DNA from: Ilex aquifolium
Lineage: Eukaryota > Streptophyta > Magnoliopsida > Aquifoliales > Aquifoliaceae
Assembly: GCA_951799425.1 (NCBI GenBank)
Contig: OX637393.1
Span: 26,244,744-26,308,743, forward strand
Direction of reading: 5' to 3'
DNA length: 64,000 nt
Made by a program: the position numbers and the translations under genes. Each line of letters begins with the position of its first letter. Position 1 is the stretch's first letter. Below the pieces are notes generated by a model. It ran no database searches and was not told where the DNA came from. It saw only the letters and a program-made list of their open reading frames with translations. Below are positions 35,627-47,724 of the stretch, in pieces.

Positions 35627-38157
35627 TGTGAAACCCGGGTAAATTGAATTTTAATGAAAAAGGGCAAAACGGTAATTAGTCGCTACGGTACGGGTTGAAA
35701 GCCCAAATTTTTCTAGAACTTGAATGACGAAACGGACCTCACCGTTGGATTCTCCTCGCGAAATCTAGTTAACCAGTCAATTTTCTTGGAATTCCAAGAT
35801 AATCAGATTTTTTCGTGTTTTACGAAGTGATCGGGTGTCGCGTGACCTAAATAAATGAGACCAGGAATTAAATTACAAAAATTGAAAAATAATTTAAAGC
35901 TAGTTCTAATAAAAATATTTTGAACTTGAACCGAGACAATTTAATTAATTTGGGACAAAATCGGACTCGGAAAATGTGAACGTGTGGCGCAACGTGTGCC
36001 AAGTGTCCAAGAAGTATAAATAGGGGAGAAAATCAGATTTTCTTCCCATTTGACCATCAGATTTTCGCTGGAAAAGAGAGAGGAAAAATCAAGGGATTCT
36101 TCAAGCTTCTCTCTACGATCTACGACTTTCCTTTGGTCGAATCACCTCGGGCATGTGTTTACTTGACGTGGGCTACAAAAACATACCAAAAATTGAAGGT
36201 TTGGATGAAGTTCAAAGGACGGGATTTTGGGAATCAAGAGTTAAAGCTTCATTTGGGTCTTGGAAGGCTTTTTACCACTTGTTTTACGCTTCAAGAGGTA
36301 GAGCTCATTTCCTAATTAGGTTTATTTTTAACCTAGTGTTCCATATGATATGGGTAGCATGACTTGAGATGAATTATCTTGTTTGATGTACTCCTAGTGT
36401 AACTAGAGTATGAAAAATGAGTATAGAAACATGCTAAACCAAATTTGCATGAATTGAGTTTGTAGAATTTACTTGTTTGGTAAATTCATGAGAAATGTGA
36501 TAAATTGAGTATGATTGTGTGTTACATGATTGTATGCCTAGAAGGTGTTTGATAAAATGCCTATGTTAATGTAGCATGTTTGTTTTATTGAAAATGTTAT
36601 AACATGCTTGGTGAGAATGTGGATTGTAATTATATGTATTTGATATAATTGACAATTTGGGAATATGATGATGTTGGAATGTAATTTTATGTTTTATGGA
36701 AAATGGGTATTGAGAAGGGTTAAAATCAATTCTAGCATAAATTGAGTATTTAGAAATTACTTGTTTGTGATTTCTTGTGAAATGTATTGATTGGACATGC
36801 TAAGTGTTTACATCTAAGCTTGAAGGTGTTTAATGAAATGCCTATGTAGATTAAGTGTGTTATTTGCATTAATTATGTTATGACATGCTTGAGAGTTGAT
36901 GTTGGTATATGCATTATGATATGTTGACATTGAGGTTGTTGATGGTGGTCACATGCTTATAATGTAATTAACCATGGAAAAAAGTTGATGGACATTTAAG
37001 TTGTTCATATTATGCTCATGATATATTGAATTTAATATTGGAAATGCAATTGTACATCTCATTGGCATATGCACGAAAACATTGCATTCGTGGCATGTGA
37101 CATGAGTGTGGGTGTGTGTGCATGTTTTTCGGATCAAACACCATTCTTGGTGGATGATACATGGGCTCGGGAAAGTTGGACCAAGGTTCGACTGAGTCTC
37201 ACGATTTGCATTGAAAATAGGGTCGGGGTTAGCAAGAAGGGCTAGACTGTCCCTCGGGTGCAAGATCCGGTGATTTTGGATACGCACTCCGTTGGTATCG
37301 AGTCCATAAAGTGTGTTGGCATATGCGGAGCAGCTGGTGGAAGTCCATAAATGTCGTTTCGGTTGGGTGCCCGTTGGTAGAAGTCCATAAATACCCACCC
37401 CAAGAAAGACCTAGGATTTAAAATAGTCATTGGATGTGTAACATCAATGGTGGGGGCTTGAAATGCCCGGATTCATACGCATGGTATTGCATATGTTATG
37501 AGAGCTAGTGAAGGCTCGGGTTAAGTTGCATGTGTGAGTCTCATCTTATATCATGGCTTGGCATAGAAGATTCCATTATTGATTTGCATATTCTTGAATG
37601 GAGTAATTGTTGCTTGTGAATTGCATGTGAACATTTCATATGAATCTAGCTTGGGGAGTAGCCTCTTTAGGAGATACCCTATTGAGCGTGGCTCACCTTT
37701 TATGGGGACAATATTTTAGGTGCGGGACGAGCGCCGGTGGACGGGTGTCACATGGGCTCCCATTCATGAAGAAAAGCCGAGATGTGGTTTTATATGATAT
37801 TTTTGTAAAACTAATATGTAATTTAGTTTTTGGACATGTAATATTGTAAAAATGAGTGTAGAACAAACTCTTATGGACTATGATTGTATACAATTGTATG
37901 TTATATGAGTTTGGGTTGTTGTTTTATGAGTATGGATAAATGGACCCGGTGTGGTCAATGTTGTATGATTACACAAGTTGCGTTTTGGGAAGAGCTCCCC
38001 GTACAAAGGAGACTCTGCCCGAATTTTGTTAAGTTATGGATCCCGGTAAATGGGGCATAACGGCGTGGTATTGAGTTACACGGTATCTACGAGTATTCCG
38101 CGGGTTGATGGGTGATCAACGGGGTAATTACGGACACCCATATTTTGGAACGTCACA
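35627..38157 (+). mobile_element. Solo LTR, Tekay/Del-like, nested in another LTR
   Basis: A 2.5-kb segment from TGTGAAACCCGGG to GGAACGTCACA with no internal coding region. It is flanked by TCATT and TCATC, a 5-bp target duplication with one mismatch. It has a TATAAATAG box at 36015-36023. Its interior holds a diverged direct duplication (about 36450-36620 and 36740-36900; both carry AATGCCTATGT and GACATGCTTG-like words) and threefold AGTCCATAAA motifs near 37300-37390. It was probably formed by LTR-LTR recombination. Confidence 0.75.
36015..36023 (+). promoter_or_regulatory. TATA box of solo LTR
   Basis: TATAAATAG about 390 bp into the LTR, in an AAGTATAAATAGGGGAG context. It is a likely core promoter that could still fire into downstream sequence. 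Confidence 0.55.
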
Positions 38158-39966
38158 TCATCTGTCTAAGACATAAAATGACAACTCTCACACAACTATG
38201 AAATCCTATTTTTACAAACCAAAAATCTATATAATAGTACAGCGGAAGCAAAAGATTAATGTTTAAGAAACCAATAAAGGAGGAAATCAAGCTCCATGCT
38301 GATACTACTCATCGACATTCCCCACATACCGATCAATCTCTGAAAAATGTTAAGTGGGAGTGGGCTAAAAAGCTACCTTGGTGTTGGAAAAATACTATAG
38401 ATATAGTATTTCATAACATTAACATATTATGTTTTTATGATAACCTAGTAGCTAAAATGATATTCACATATTATGTGGTAAAACCTAGTATGCATGTCGA
38501 TTTTCTAAAATAGTAGTGTTGGTGCAAAATTTTCTCCAACCTCCATGTAGGTTAGAATGAGCTATGTTTGCCTTGGTGTAAAATTTCTAATGGCTTGGAT
38601 CAGCTCTCTGAGGCTCCAAGTGAAGTCTCTGAAGTGCTGGTAGACCTTAAAAGAAGTCGAAGACTGAAGAGGGAGCTTCGAGGGTCGACCCTCCAATGTT
38701 TGAGTCAGTAACTGGTGAAAGCTAAAGGGCAATGTTTAGGAACAGAGTTACGTACCTTAGCCATTTACACTGGTCTACCTTTTATAGTTATAAGTTAGTT
38801 TTTTGTAGGGGAGTGGACTCTAGGCTCCCTTATCCACTATGAGGATGTTAGACTCCTTTTGGTTGAAAAGCCTATGCCCTCAGTTTATTATTGCAGGCGG
38901 TTGAAATTGCCTAGCACTTTAGGAGTCTTTTGAATTCCGCTTATGCTGATAAGAGAGTTCAAACTCCTCTAGGATGAGGGGTCTCAACTCCTTTCCCTCC
39001 AAGACATGCCTGCTAATTTAGATTGGGAGGTTTTTAGATTTTCGAATAGCAGATAACCTTATCTCCTAATATGAGTTAGTGAGCTAGCCAGGTGTGTTAG
39101 AGCAAATTATTAGGACTAACACAGCTATTGGCTTTCTCCATCCACTCTGGAGGTTGACAGTCTTCTCAATGGTAACTTTTCTTGAATGGGCGGCTCTTGA
39201 CACAGTTGCCCCAGTGGTGTAATTAATTTTTCCCTCATTAAGTAGTAATGCAACATAAAACAGTATAAATCTGAAGGTTCTAACATGCTACAAGTATCCA
39301 TTATAACCAACCAGATAATAATTAGTGCACACATGAACTGAATCAATCCCCAAGGAATTTTGGGGTTTTTCACCCTAGAGAACAATACTCCCTTCTTCCT
39401 TTTTTGAGAAAACTAGTACTAGACATCTGCAGCACCACACTTGAAACTACCATCCTCCGGTACTCCTCACCGATCCATCCAAGGATTTATAGGCACGCCA
39501 TCCATAAACCCTACAATAATGTTAGTTACTGGGAAAACTAATATTAGGCATCTACAGCACCACACATGCAACTATCGTCCTCCGATATCACTAGCTGATT
39601 TTCCCTACTTCAACACTGTGCACTCATGTTTCTAGATTCGACAAAAAAAATTACAATAAACTAATAATAATATCTCCATAAGTCAATATCGAGAATCTCC
39701 ACAATATTACAATTTCAAAATATTCACATAATCATTTCCATAGCAATACAGATAATAAAATCATAAAATTCAAAATATCCATTTAACAACATCAAGTGCA
39801 CAAAATCATGCTTAAATAGCAAACCCCAGCTATTTCCCGATTGATAATGCAATAAACATAAATCAACTTGTAATATTAAACATATATTTAGCATGAGATC
39901 CCAAAATATACAATGTGTCATTGATAAGGAATCGAAAAAGAAATTCCACCTCTTGTGAGACTAATC
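38158..39966. other. Continuation of minus-strand LTR, then unassigned repeat debris
   Basis: Up to about 38510 the sequence plausibly continues the LTR interrupted at 35626. After that no gene is seen. A diverged direct repeat occurs near 39423 and 39546 (CATCT(G/A)CAGCACCACAC followed by AACTA.C.TCCTCCG). Confidence 0.4.
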
Positions 39967-40629
39967 TAGTACTCGATATATTCAGAACATGTGTCTAGAC
40001 TATAATAGGGCAAGTGGCATGAGTCATCAGCTGACATGGAAGTGGGGCCCGACATGGTCCAATTGGACTGGTATGGATAACAATGCAAGGTTGCAACGCC
40101 TCTAGGCGCGATGTCCCCAGGTGCAACTCCCCATGTGCGACGCCCCTAGGCATGACAACCAAGGTGCGATGCCCCTAGACATGATGTCCCTAGGCGCGAC
40201 GCGCCCGAGCAAAACACATCCCCATCGCATTGGAATTAGAAAAATGGACCCTTCACCAAAGGTAAACAAAAGTGGAACCGCAGAAGTCCAAGGGCAACCT
40301 CAGTGAGACTCGTCTCCCCCACTGCGGGAGTGGTATCCTGAACCTATTGGACACCATTATTCAATTAGCCCACTGGACAAAGAGGAGGGGTACCCACCTA
40401 GGGACATGGCAGTATAGCCCTCCTCGAGGGAGAACTTAGCAACGGGAGTGGACGAGCATGTTTGTCAAACTCGACTTGGGGCATGATTTCGAAGGTTTAG
40501 TCTGTTCAAGCAGGCCTTTGTTAGTAGGTTACTTGAGTTTCTTCCATCCCATCCGTTTATGCTAATCATCCCCTTTGATTATCCTTGGCATAGACATGTG
40601 TGACAACCTCTTTTAACTCCTCACCTACA
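39967..40629 (+). repeat. 5' LTR of gag-only element (internally deleted)
   Basis: Aligns with both ends of the 3' LTR but jumps from the equivalent of about 47034 to about 47615 at a CCTT shared by both sides. This removes some 580 bp, including the region of the TATA box. It also has fewer copies of the GATGCCCCTAGGCGCGAC-type repeat (40095-40205). Confidence 0.75.
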
Positions 40630-40673
40630 TTCTTTTTGGCTAATCCACTGAGGAGATTTGTCCTCTGTAGTCT

Positions 40674-42160
40674 ATGTCTTTCATAACTCGCAGTGGAAGA
40701 GTGTTATCTAACACTATGACCAAAAATAACAAGGAAACCGAGCAACAAAAAAGCCTGCTCCAGTACAAGGATAGCCATGGTTCCTCTACGAGTCAAAAGG
40801 CTCTCGAGGTGCCAAATCCCTCTACAATGGCGCAGGCTCTACACGACATGTGGACTCTACAACATCATATGGTTATATTAGTGTAGATGACGAAAGCTCA
40901 TATGTATTTCCAACTAGCTGGCTTGCCAAACCCACAGATGTTCTTACCATTGCTCTCGCAATGCTCGAAGTTACCACCTTCGGCTTCGTCCACATCCCTG
41001 CCAATGGCTATCTCAAGAGGTAATGACGCATCTCAAAAGTCAATCCCTCATAGCTTCATAGGGCAAAACCCCACTAGTGAACCTCTACCATTTTAGCTAC
41101 AAATTGGTGCAAGTAACCCTCTAGTGTCCTTGCAGTAGACTATCGTAAGCAACCCCTTAGCACTTCAACAGCAAACTGCTATAACTGGCCCTCTGGCTCT
41201 CTTACAACAAATAGTCGTGGTTGACCATCCAGTTGATATCACTCCTTAGGTACCTATTGTAGCCGGACTAATGACCATTACTAACATCGCTCTACTAATT
41301 CTTGTAATAACTCTTGTTCGTGAACACGCTGTGACTGGCTATAACTACAGCCACACAGCCTCCCAAATGACCCCCTTCACCATCTCTACAACAGCGCCGA
41401 CAATCACCCAAGTATAGGGGCAAAAAGCTCTCTCTACTGACCCCACAGCTATGCCTTCATCTTTTTTAGTCCCTACCGCCACCACTTTGTTTCCACCGAC
41501 AAGTACCTGGGCACCTTACCCTACCAATACAGCATGACCAGTGCCCGGTGTTGGGTATGTCACATTGACCAAAGTCTAGGCTCTATTGGATAGATGAAAA
41601 GAGTCCATTTCAACAATCATGGACATAAGGTCCAAGTTTGTCCTAGTGGTGCAACAAGCCATATACATTATGTTCTGCTCGTCGTCAAAGTTTGAAAAAT
41701 TCGATGAAAAAATGACAATCCCCGGGAACACATTATTCACTATCTTGATAACCTCGACCACTATGTGCTCCATAAGCCCCTTCAGATTAGGAAATTTTCC
41801 AAGTCCCTCAAGAACAAGGCCTTCACCTAGTACGCTAACCTTTCGATGGAATCTATATGAAATTGGGATGAACTGGTTTCTTGGTGCCATGCTAAGTTCT
41901 TCCATGTTGAACATCGTATAACAGTGTTGTCCCTAACAAAGATCACCTAGGATGACGAAGAGACTTTGATGGCATACATTGATAAGTTCCGCGATAAGAC
42001 CATTAAGTGTCATGAAAATATCACTGAGGAGGTTGTTGTCCGAATTTGCATTGATGGCATGCACGACAAGTATAAGGCCTACTTGGTTAACAACGACTTC
42101 AAGACCTTCACTAGGATTTGTGAGTCTGCCTAGATACTCTCAGAGGTGATTTAACCAGTC
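40674..42160 (+). pseudogene. Ty3/gypsy-type gag, decayed
   Basis: An N-terminal frame MSFITRSGRVLSNTM lies just after the 5' LTR. A Pro/Thr/Gln-rich linker follows. Further on come capsid-like text in shifted frames (FEKFDGKN-like near 41695) and the best-kept piece, AYIDKFRDKTIKCHENI with VRICIDGMHDKYKAYL (about 41970-42090), a Retrotrans_gag-type motif. There are numerous stops and frameshifts. Confidence 0.65.
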
Positions 42161-43235
42161 ATTATGGTGATGTCTTGCAAGGATAAGAAGTGGCCTACAA
42201 TACCAAAGGGGTTCTAAGGGTCGCTCGGGACTAAAGCACAATAGAAAGACTTCCTCAACAAAAATCATTTATCTATAGGGGTTTATCCTAGCAACATGGG
42301 CTATGGTCGCTCCGCATCACGAAGAACCTTTATTGCTGTATTTGACCACCATGAGATGGTCACGGGAGACCTAGTTATACATGGGCAGATGACCTCTATG
42401 AGCAGTAGTTTCTAATTGGAATATGCACATCCAAATTCAGACGGTTGAGTTCACCCTCATCTCCAACGGGCTATGTCATAGACTGAGTGGTGTTGGCACG
42501 AACATAAGAAAATAGCCCCTCAGAATCCTCATGTTCCTCTATTAATGTGTGCTTGGTCGAGACACAGAAATCCTCCAAAGGCCCTTTCTTGGCAAATACA
42601 ATACTCAAGGGCTCTTGGTCATCATCGTCTGAGCATAAAATCAACAACACTTCCTCCTCTTCGAAAGTGGCAATAGTCAGCTTTGGACTTAGCCAAAAAA
42701 TTCTCTATTTTCAAAAGAACTAAAATCGACTGCTAGGGTTGTCGCAGAAGTAGTGGCCTTCCTCAAATAGAGCTTCTACAAAGGGCGATCCTCATTCATT
42801 GCCCACAACGCACAAGTATTGGTCACGGAAACAATAAGACCAAATGTTTTAGACCTCTTTGATCGTTTTATCAAGGGATCTTTACTGATGGAGTCAACAC
42901 CATTCTTCTAATGGCTCTTGAAAGGACCACCTGCAGAAGCAAGAGTTAGTCGGAGAAGATGATCCTTTGGGGAAAAAATACTAAGCCCACCTCTATCGAA
43001 ATATTGAGTCGAAAAATAATATTTATAGTGAAGGAATTTTAATGGACGAGGCAGTTGAGATATCTGACATGACGATTGAAATGATTGTTGCGTATCTCGA
43101 GCGCCATGTCTTGTGAATTGGGAGCATGAAAAGTCATGGTTAGGTGCAATGTATCAAAATTTCACAAGTATGGACACAGAGGCCTCCGACAACATTAGGA
43201 GTCCAAGGTTTGCATCTGCATAGAGAATGGAAGGA

Positions 43236-43335
43236 GGACAACTTGAATGGATTGGGCTGGACTGGACAACCTGATTGGATTGGATAGTTGATTAGACTGG
43301 ACTTGATTGGATTGGACTAGATTGGACAGTTGATT
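43236..43335. repeat. Degenerate GGATT/GGACT pentamer repeat
   Basis: About 100 bp of alternating ATTGG, GACTGG and GATTGG words. Confidence 0.65.
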
Positions 43336-43466
43336 TTTCGCATGTGCGCAAAGCATGGCAGTTGTTGGAACCCTCTCAAAGGGTGGAGATCAAACTTCAT
43401 AAGGAGCGAGACAAGGGGTCTAGCACCATGGAAGGTGTTGGCACCACAGAAGGGGTCAAGAAAAGT

Positions 43467-44153
43467 CAGGGGCGGAGGTAGTTGTGGGCCAGGAGGGGCA
43501 TTTGCCCACCCTAGGAAAAAAAAATTATTAACTACAAGTATTTTTTGATTTTTTGGTCTAAGTACTCAGCTCAGCTTTGCAGCTGTGGCCACCCAGGAAA
43601 ATAAAATTAAGTTTGGCCCGTCCAATACATAAATAATTAAGGCTGGCCCACCCATATAAACCCTTCCTCTTATCTCCTCTCTCTCTCTCAACAAGAGCCT
43701 TTTTTTACTCCTCTCCCCTTTTACCGTATGAGCAATACTATTGGAACATAATTTTGGGCATAATGAATTGTTGATATCGGTGACAACTCATTATGTCTCA
43801 AAATTATGTCCCATAACATTAGTGTTTACCGTAGACTTCTTCTGCCATGGTCCATGGAAGTATTGAACCCTATCACCAACTTTTCCCAAATAGAGAACCC
43901 ACTCCCACCCACGCATATGGCATATTTTCTGATTTTTTATGCATTTAACCCTAATTGGATTATTTGTGTATTTTGCCCTACTTAATATATTTTTTGTGCA
44001 CTTTAATCCTAATTATTTTCTTAATTTGTGATAGTTTAGGTATTGTATAAGATTTAAAAAATGTATGCGTCTTTTACTTTAATTCTTAAGAAGCCAAAAA
44101 TTAAAACTTGTAGTTAGTGCCCACCCACATATAAATTCCTGACTCCGCCCCTG
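43467..44153. mobile_element. Nonautonomous hAT element
   Basis: A 687-bp element with termini CAGGGGCGGAGGTAG and CTGACTCCGCCCCTG, inverted repeats typical of hAT elements. It is flanked by a perfect 8-bp duplication AGAAAAGT (43459-43466 and 44154-44161). It has no transposase. It is inserted in the gag-only LTR element. Confidence 0.9.
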
Positions 44154-44224
44154 AGAAAAGTAAAAGGTGTTGGGCACTACGGAGGGCATCAAGCATTGCA
44201 AAGGGAGGGGCGCTTCCCCATTAC

Positions 44225-44600
44225 AGTTGAATCCTTATCTGAAAGGGCAAGAGTGGCCCGTAAGCATACTGTCAAGAAATGGTAAATGGATCGTCATTCA
44301 AAAAACAAGAGTAGCACCGCGAGCATAGTGTTGTGGAATGGTATATGGATCCTTGTCCAAAAGGGCAAGAATGGCCCAGGAATATACTGTTGTGGGACTG
44401 GTGAACGGATCCTTGTCCAAGAGACGAGAGTAGCACCCATGAGCACAGTGTTGTGGAATGGTAAATGAGTCCATGACCAAATGGGCAAGAGTGTAAATGG
44501 ATCATCGTCTAATAGACAAGAGCGGCACCGCGAGCATAATGTCACGAAATGGTAAATGGATCCTTGTACAAAAATGCAAGAGTGGCCTGCGAGAAACTTC
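44225..44600. repeat. Imperfect tandem repeats of roughly 60 bp
   Basis: The unit (AATGGTAAATGGATCCTTGT...CAAGAGTGGC...GAGCATA) recurs about six times with drift. Open frames here on both strands are by-products of the repeat. It lies inside the gag-only LTR element. Confidence 0.75.
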
Positions 44601-45472
44601 GCGAGAATGAGTGCCAAGTCCTAAATAATGGGAGAGAGGGCTCAATGGTCGAGGTAGACATGAATTTTGAGGTGGCACAACATCTCAGGTCGTGACAGAG
44701 GTGGGAAAGTGTCACTATGCATCACATTGTCCCGATTTGTATTAGGTGTCCCAAACCTTAGGGGTCACGACATCAGAAAGAGGTCCAAGTTCCCATAGAG
44801 TCGCGAAAGTAAAAAATGGAGTCGAACGACCGCGACACATCCACGGTGAAAGGATAAACTACTCTATTTTGTAGCGTCACAAGTCATCAAGGGTGCACAC
44901 CCAAAATTGAGGAGGCATGAGAAAAAGGTGGCATTCGCGGCTACTATGGTTTCGGGAGGTGTGGGCAAAGATAAACTATTGCACTAAAAGATGCTAGTGT
45001 CTACCCTCGCGCTAGCCGCCATTTGTCAGATCAAAGGCCTACTTTGACAGCTATTAGATGTATCAGTCGCGCTACCAACTTTAACCAAACATGTTATCCA
45101 GCAAGTCACGTTAGCAAATAAATTGGCAACCGTGCCACTCAGTAGGCGTTAATTTGGTATGTTCAGCTTCAATACTCATTGGTTGTCAGCTTGTCAAATA
45201 GCAACATGCCATTCAAGTCTTGTTTGGGCAACTGCTGGTGAAAGCAGCAGATTGTCAAGGCTATAATTCACTAGGTGTGAGAATCCATCAGTCAATGTGT
45301 CACCTATCAGTCGGACAAAGGCAGCTTCTGTGAGAAGAGGAAAAAATGGTGGCCCCATGGCCATGAAAGCATGTCAGCCATCACATGATCCTTAGAAAGC
45401 ACACCAAACAGCAGGTGGGTCTCGCGGTTAGCTCATTCAATACAGCCTCGATCAATGCAACAGACTATTCAA

Positions 45473-45489
45473 AATAAATAAATAAATAA
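45473..45489. repeat. (AAAT)n microsatellite
   Basis: A short AAATAAATAAATAAATA run. Confidence 0.8.
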
Positions 45490-46385
45490 AAGAGAAGAAA
45501 TGGGAGAAAAGCTTGCAAGGGATTTATGTGAATTTCTCCAATTTGATGGTTAACTTTTCAAAGTGGTGGGGTCCACATATGGGTGTGTCAAAATAAGTGG
45601 TGGGGTCCACCACTTTGTGCAAATTTAGGGGGACGGCACGAAATAGCCATGGGAAAGGCAACTGAGTCAGCGATTGGCGTCAGCTTCAATTACAGTCACG
45701 TCATATTGAATGGTCCACCTGCCACGCATCAGCAACTTGATCCCATCAATTGTCTTAGCCAAGAGCAACAAAACGCACCCCTTTACCTTGTTCACAGCGA
45801 AAAGCAGCAGTCCACTCCAGCTGTGTGTCAGGCAATCACATCGACAGGCTGTCGAGATCAGTGGTGAAGTGTCTAGTCAAATTGCGACGAACTATTCCAA
45901 CCTTCAATTAATTCATGGCATCTGTCAAGTCAGCCCTTGACAACCTTCACTCCAGCTGTCAACTAGCCCATGCAGTCGCGACCGGTTACACAGCCAATCA
46001 CGTCACATCGCGATATTTAAAAATAATAGGTTTAGTTGTAGTAGGTCATCCTAAGTATAGGCGCAGTAGTACACTAAAGGATACAAGGACCCACTACAGA
46101 AATTTCACAGGGAAAAAATTACATAGGTCTTCATGACTATCATGCATGCAAAGGCCATCAAAAGAAGGACTGTGCATATAGGAGGCAACTAGCCAGAACA
46201 ATACTTTCAACAATGGAGAATTGACGACAGAGGATTTAGGCCCAATTTTTAAAAAATTTTTGCTTCTAAGCAGCACCATGATCGGCGCACAAAAAATAGT
46301 TATAGTCAAACGACAGGTGCAGACAGACTACAGTGTGCACACGCTGGATGCTTTCTACAAACCTGGTGTGTGCAGGGGCCAAATA

Positions 46386-47724
46386 TAGTACTCGATAAAT
46401 TCAGAACATGTGTCTACACTATGATAGGACAAATGGCATAAGTCATCAACTGACATGGAAATAGGGCCCGACATGGTCCAACTGGACTGCTATGGATAAC
46501 AATGCAAGGGTAGGACGCACCAAGGTGCGATGCCCCTAAGCACGAAACCCCATGTGTGATGCCCCTAAGCACGACAACCATGGTGTGACGCCTCCAATCG
46601 CGACACCCCATGTGCAATGCCCCCAAGAAACCAAGGTGTGATGCCCCTTGGTGCAACACCCCATGTGCGATGCCCCTAGGCGCGACAACCAAGGTGTGAT
46701 ACCCCAAGCGCGACGCCCCCAAGTGCAGCAGGGCGAAACACATCTCCACTGCATTAGAAGTAGAAAAATGGACCCTTGACCAAGGGTGGACAAAAGTGGA
46801 GTCGCAGAAGTCTAAGGACAACCTCGGTGAGACTCATCTCCCCTATTGAGGGAGTGGTATCCTAAACCTATTGGACACCGTTACTCGACCCACTGGACTA
46901 AGAAGAGGGGTCCCCACCTAGGGACAGGACAGTATGGCCCTCCTCAAAGGAGAACTGAGCAACGAGGGTGGACAAGCATGATTGTCAACCTTAGTTTGGG
47001 CAAGGTCTCGAAGGTTAGTTTGCTCAAGCAAGCCTTCTGGTGTATAGCTCCCCACCACTCAGATGTGTTTGACTAGGATCCTGAGGGACTCCTAAGATAA
47101 CTGAGGTTATTGGTCTAGATCAACATATGAAAAAATGGGACATGTGGATTGATGGTTAAAGGATCGAAACTATGTGGATTTCCTCTATCGGGCACCTCGA
47201 CGAAGGTCTTGAGGAAGGGTCCAGGGAAAGAAGGACCCCGGGTAAGAGCGTGCTGGGGGTATCGCAGACATGGCCTTCTCGAAGTCATGGTCCCCTGGAG
47301 ACCAGTTGCGGTCATGGACTTGGGAGCCCGCTTTTACCTCGATTGTCGCACTCTCCTTAGAGCCACATCCAAACTTTGTTTGGGAAAATGTCACATATGC
47401 TTAGTTAATGTTAGGGCACGTGGCTCGCAGTTAGCGGCCACTGGCATCATCGCGATCAAGGTAGTTGTGGGTTTGCGCGAGTGGTAGGGGGTTGTAGCGG
47501 GCAGCCCGACCTGCTCGGGCACTGTGCTATAAATACCCACATTACTTGCCGAGGATAAAAATTTTGGCTGGTGCGAGCGTCTCACTATCCTCTGCCCTTT
47601 CAGTTCGTCCCTTCGTTAGCAGACTGCTCGAATTCTTTCCATCTCATCCGCTTATCCTGATCATTCTTTTCGATTATCCTTTGCATACACACGTGTGACA
47701 GTATCTTTTAACTCCCCACCTACA
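46386..47724 (+). repeat. 3' LTR of gag-only element (longer form)
   Basis: Includes a GC-rich imperfect tandem array of GTG(C/T)GATGCCCC / GCGCGAC units at about 46510-46735, longer than in the 5' LTR. TATAAATA lies at 47528-47535 in a GTGCTATAAATACCC context. Confidence 0.75.
47528..47535 (+). promoter_or_regulatory. TATA box in 3' LTR
   Basis: TATAAATA about 200 bp before the LTR end. The matching stretch is absent from the 5' LTR. Confidence 0.5.

Larger units (their letters stand above)
39967..47724 (+). mobile_element. Gag-only LTR retrotransposon with unequal LTRs
   Basis: Two direct repeats bound it: the 5' LTR 39967-40629 (663 bp) and the 3' LTR 46386-47724 (1339 bp). Both begin TAGTACTCGATA and end CACCTACA. 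The interior (5.8 kb) holds a decayed gag near the left and no reverse transcriptase or integrase motif, so it depended on other elements. A hAT element is inserted at 43467-44153. No convincing target duplication was found. The span 42160-43230 and the span 44640-46385 show no gene. Confidence 0.75.

Noticed and set aside
44272..44617. Overlapping Cys/Ser/His-rich ORFs on the minus strand
   Set aside because: They are by-products of the 60-bp tandem repeat in a retroelement.
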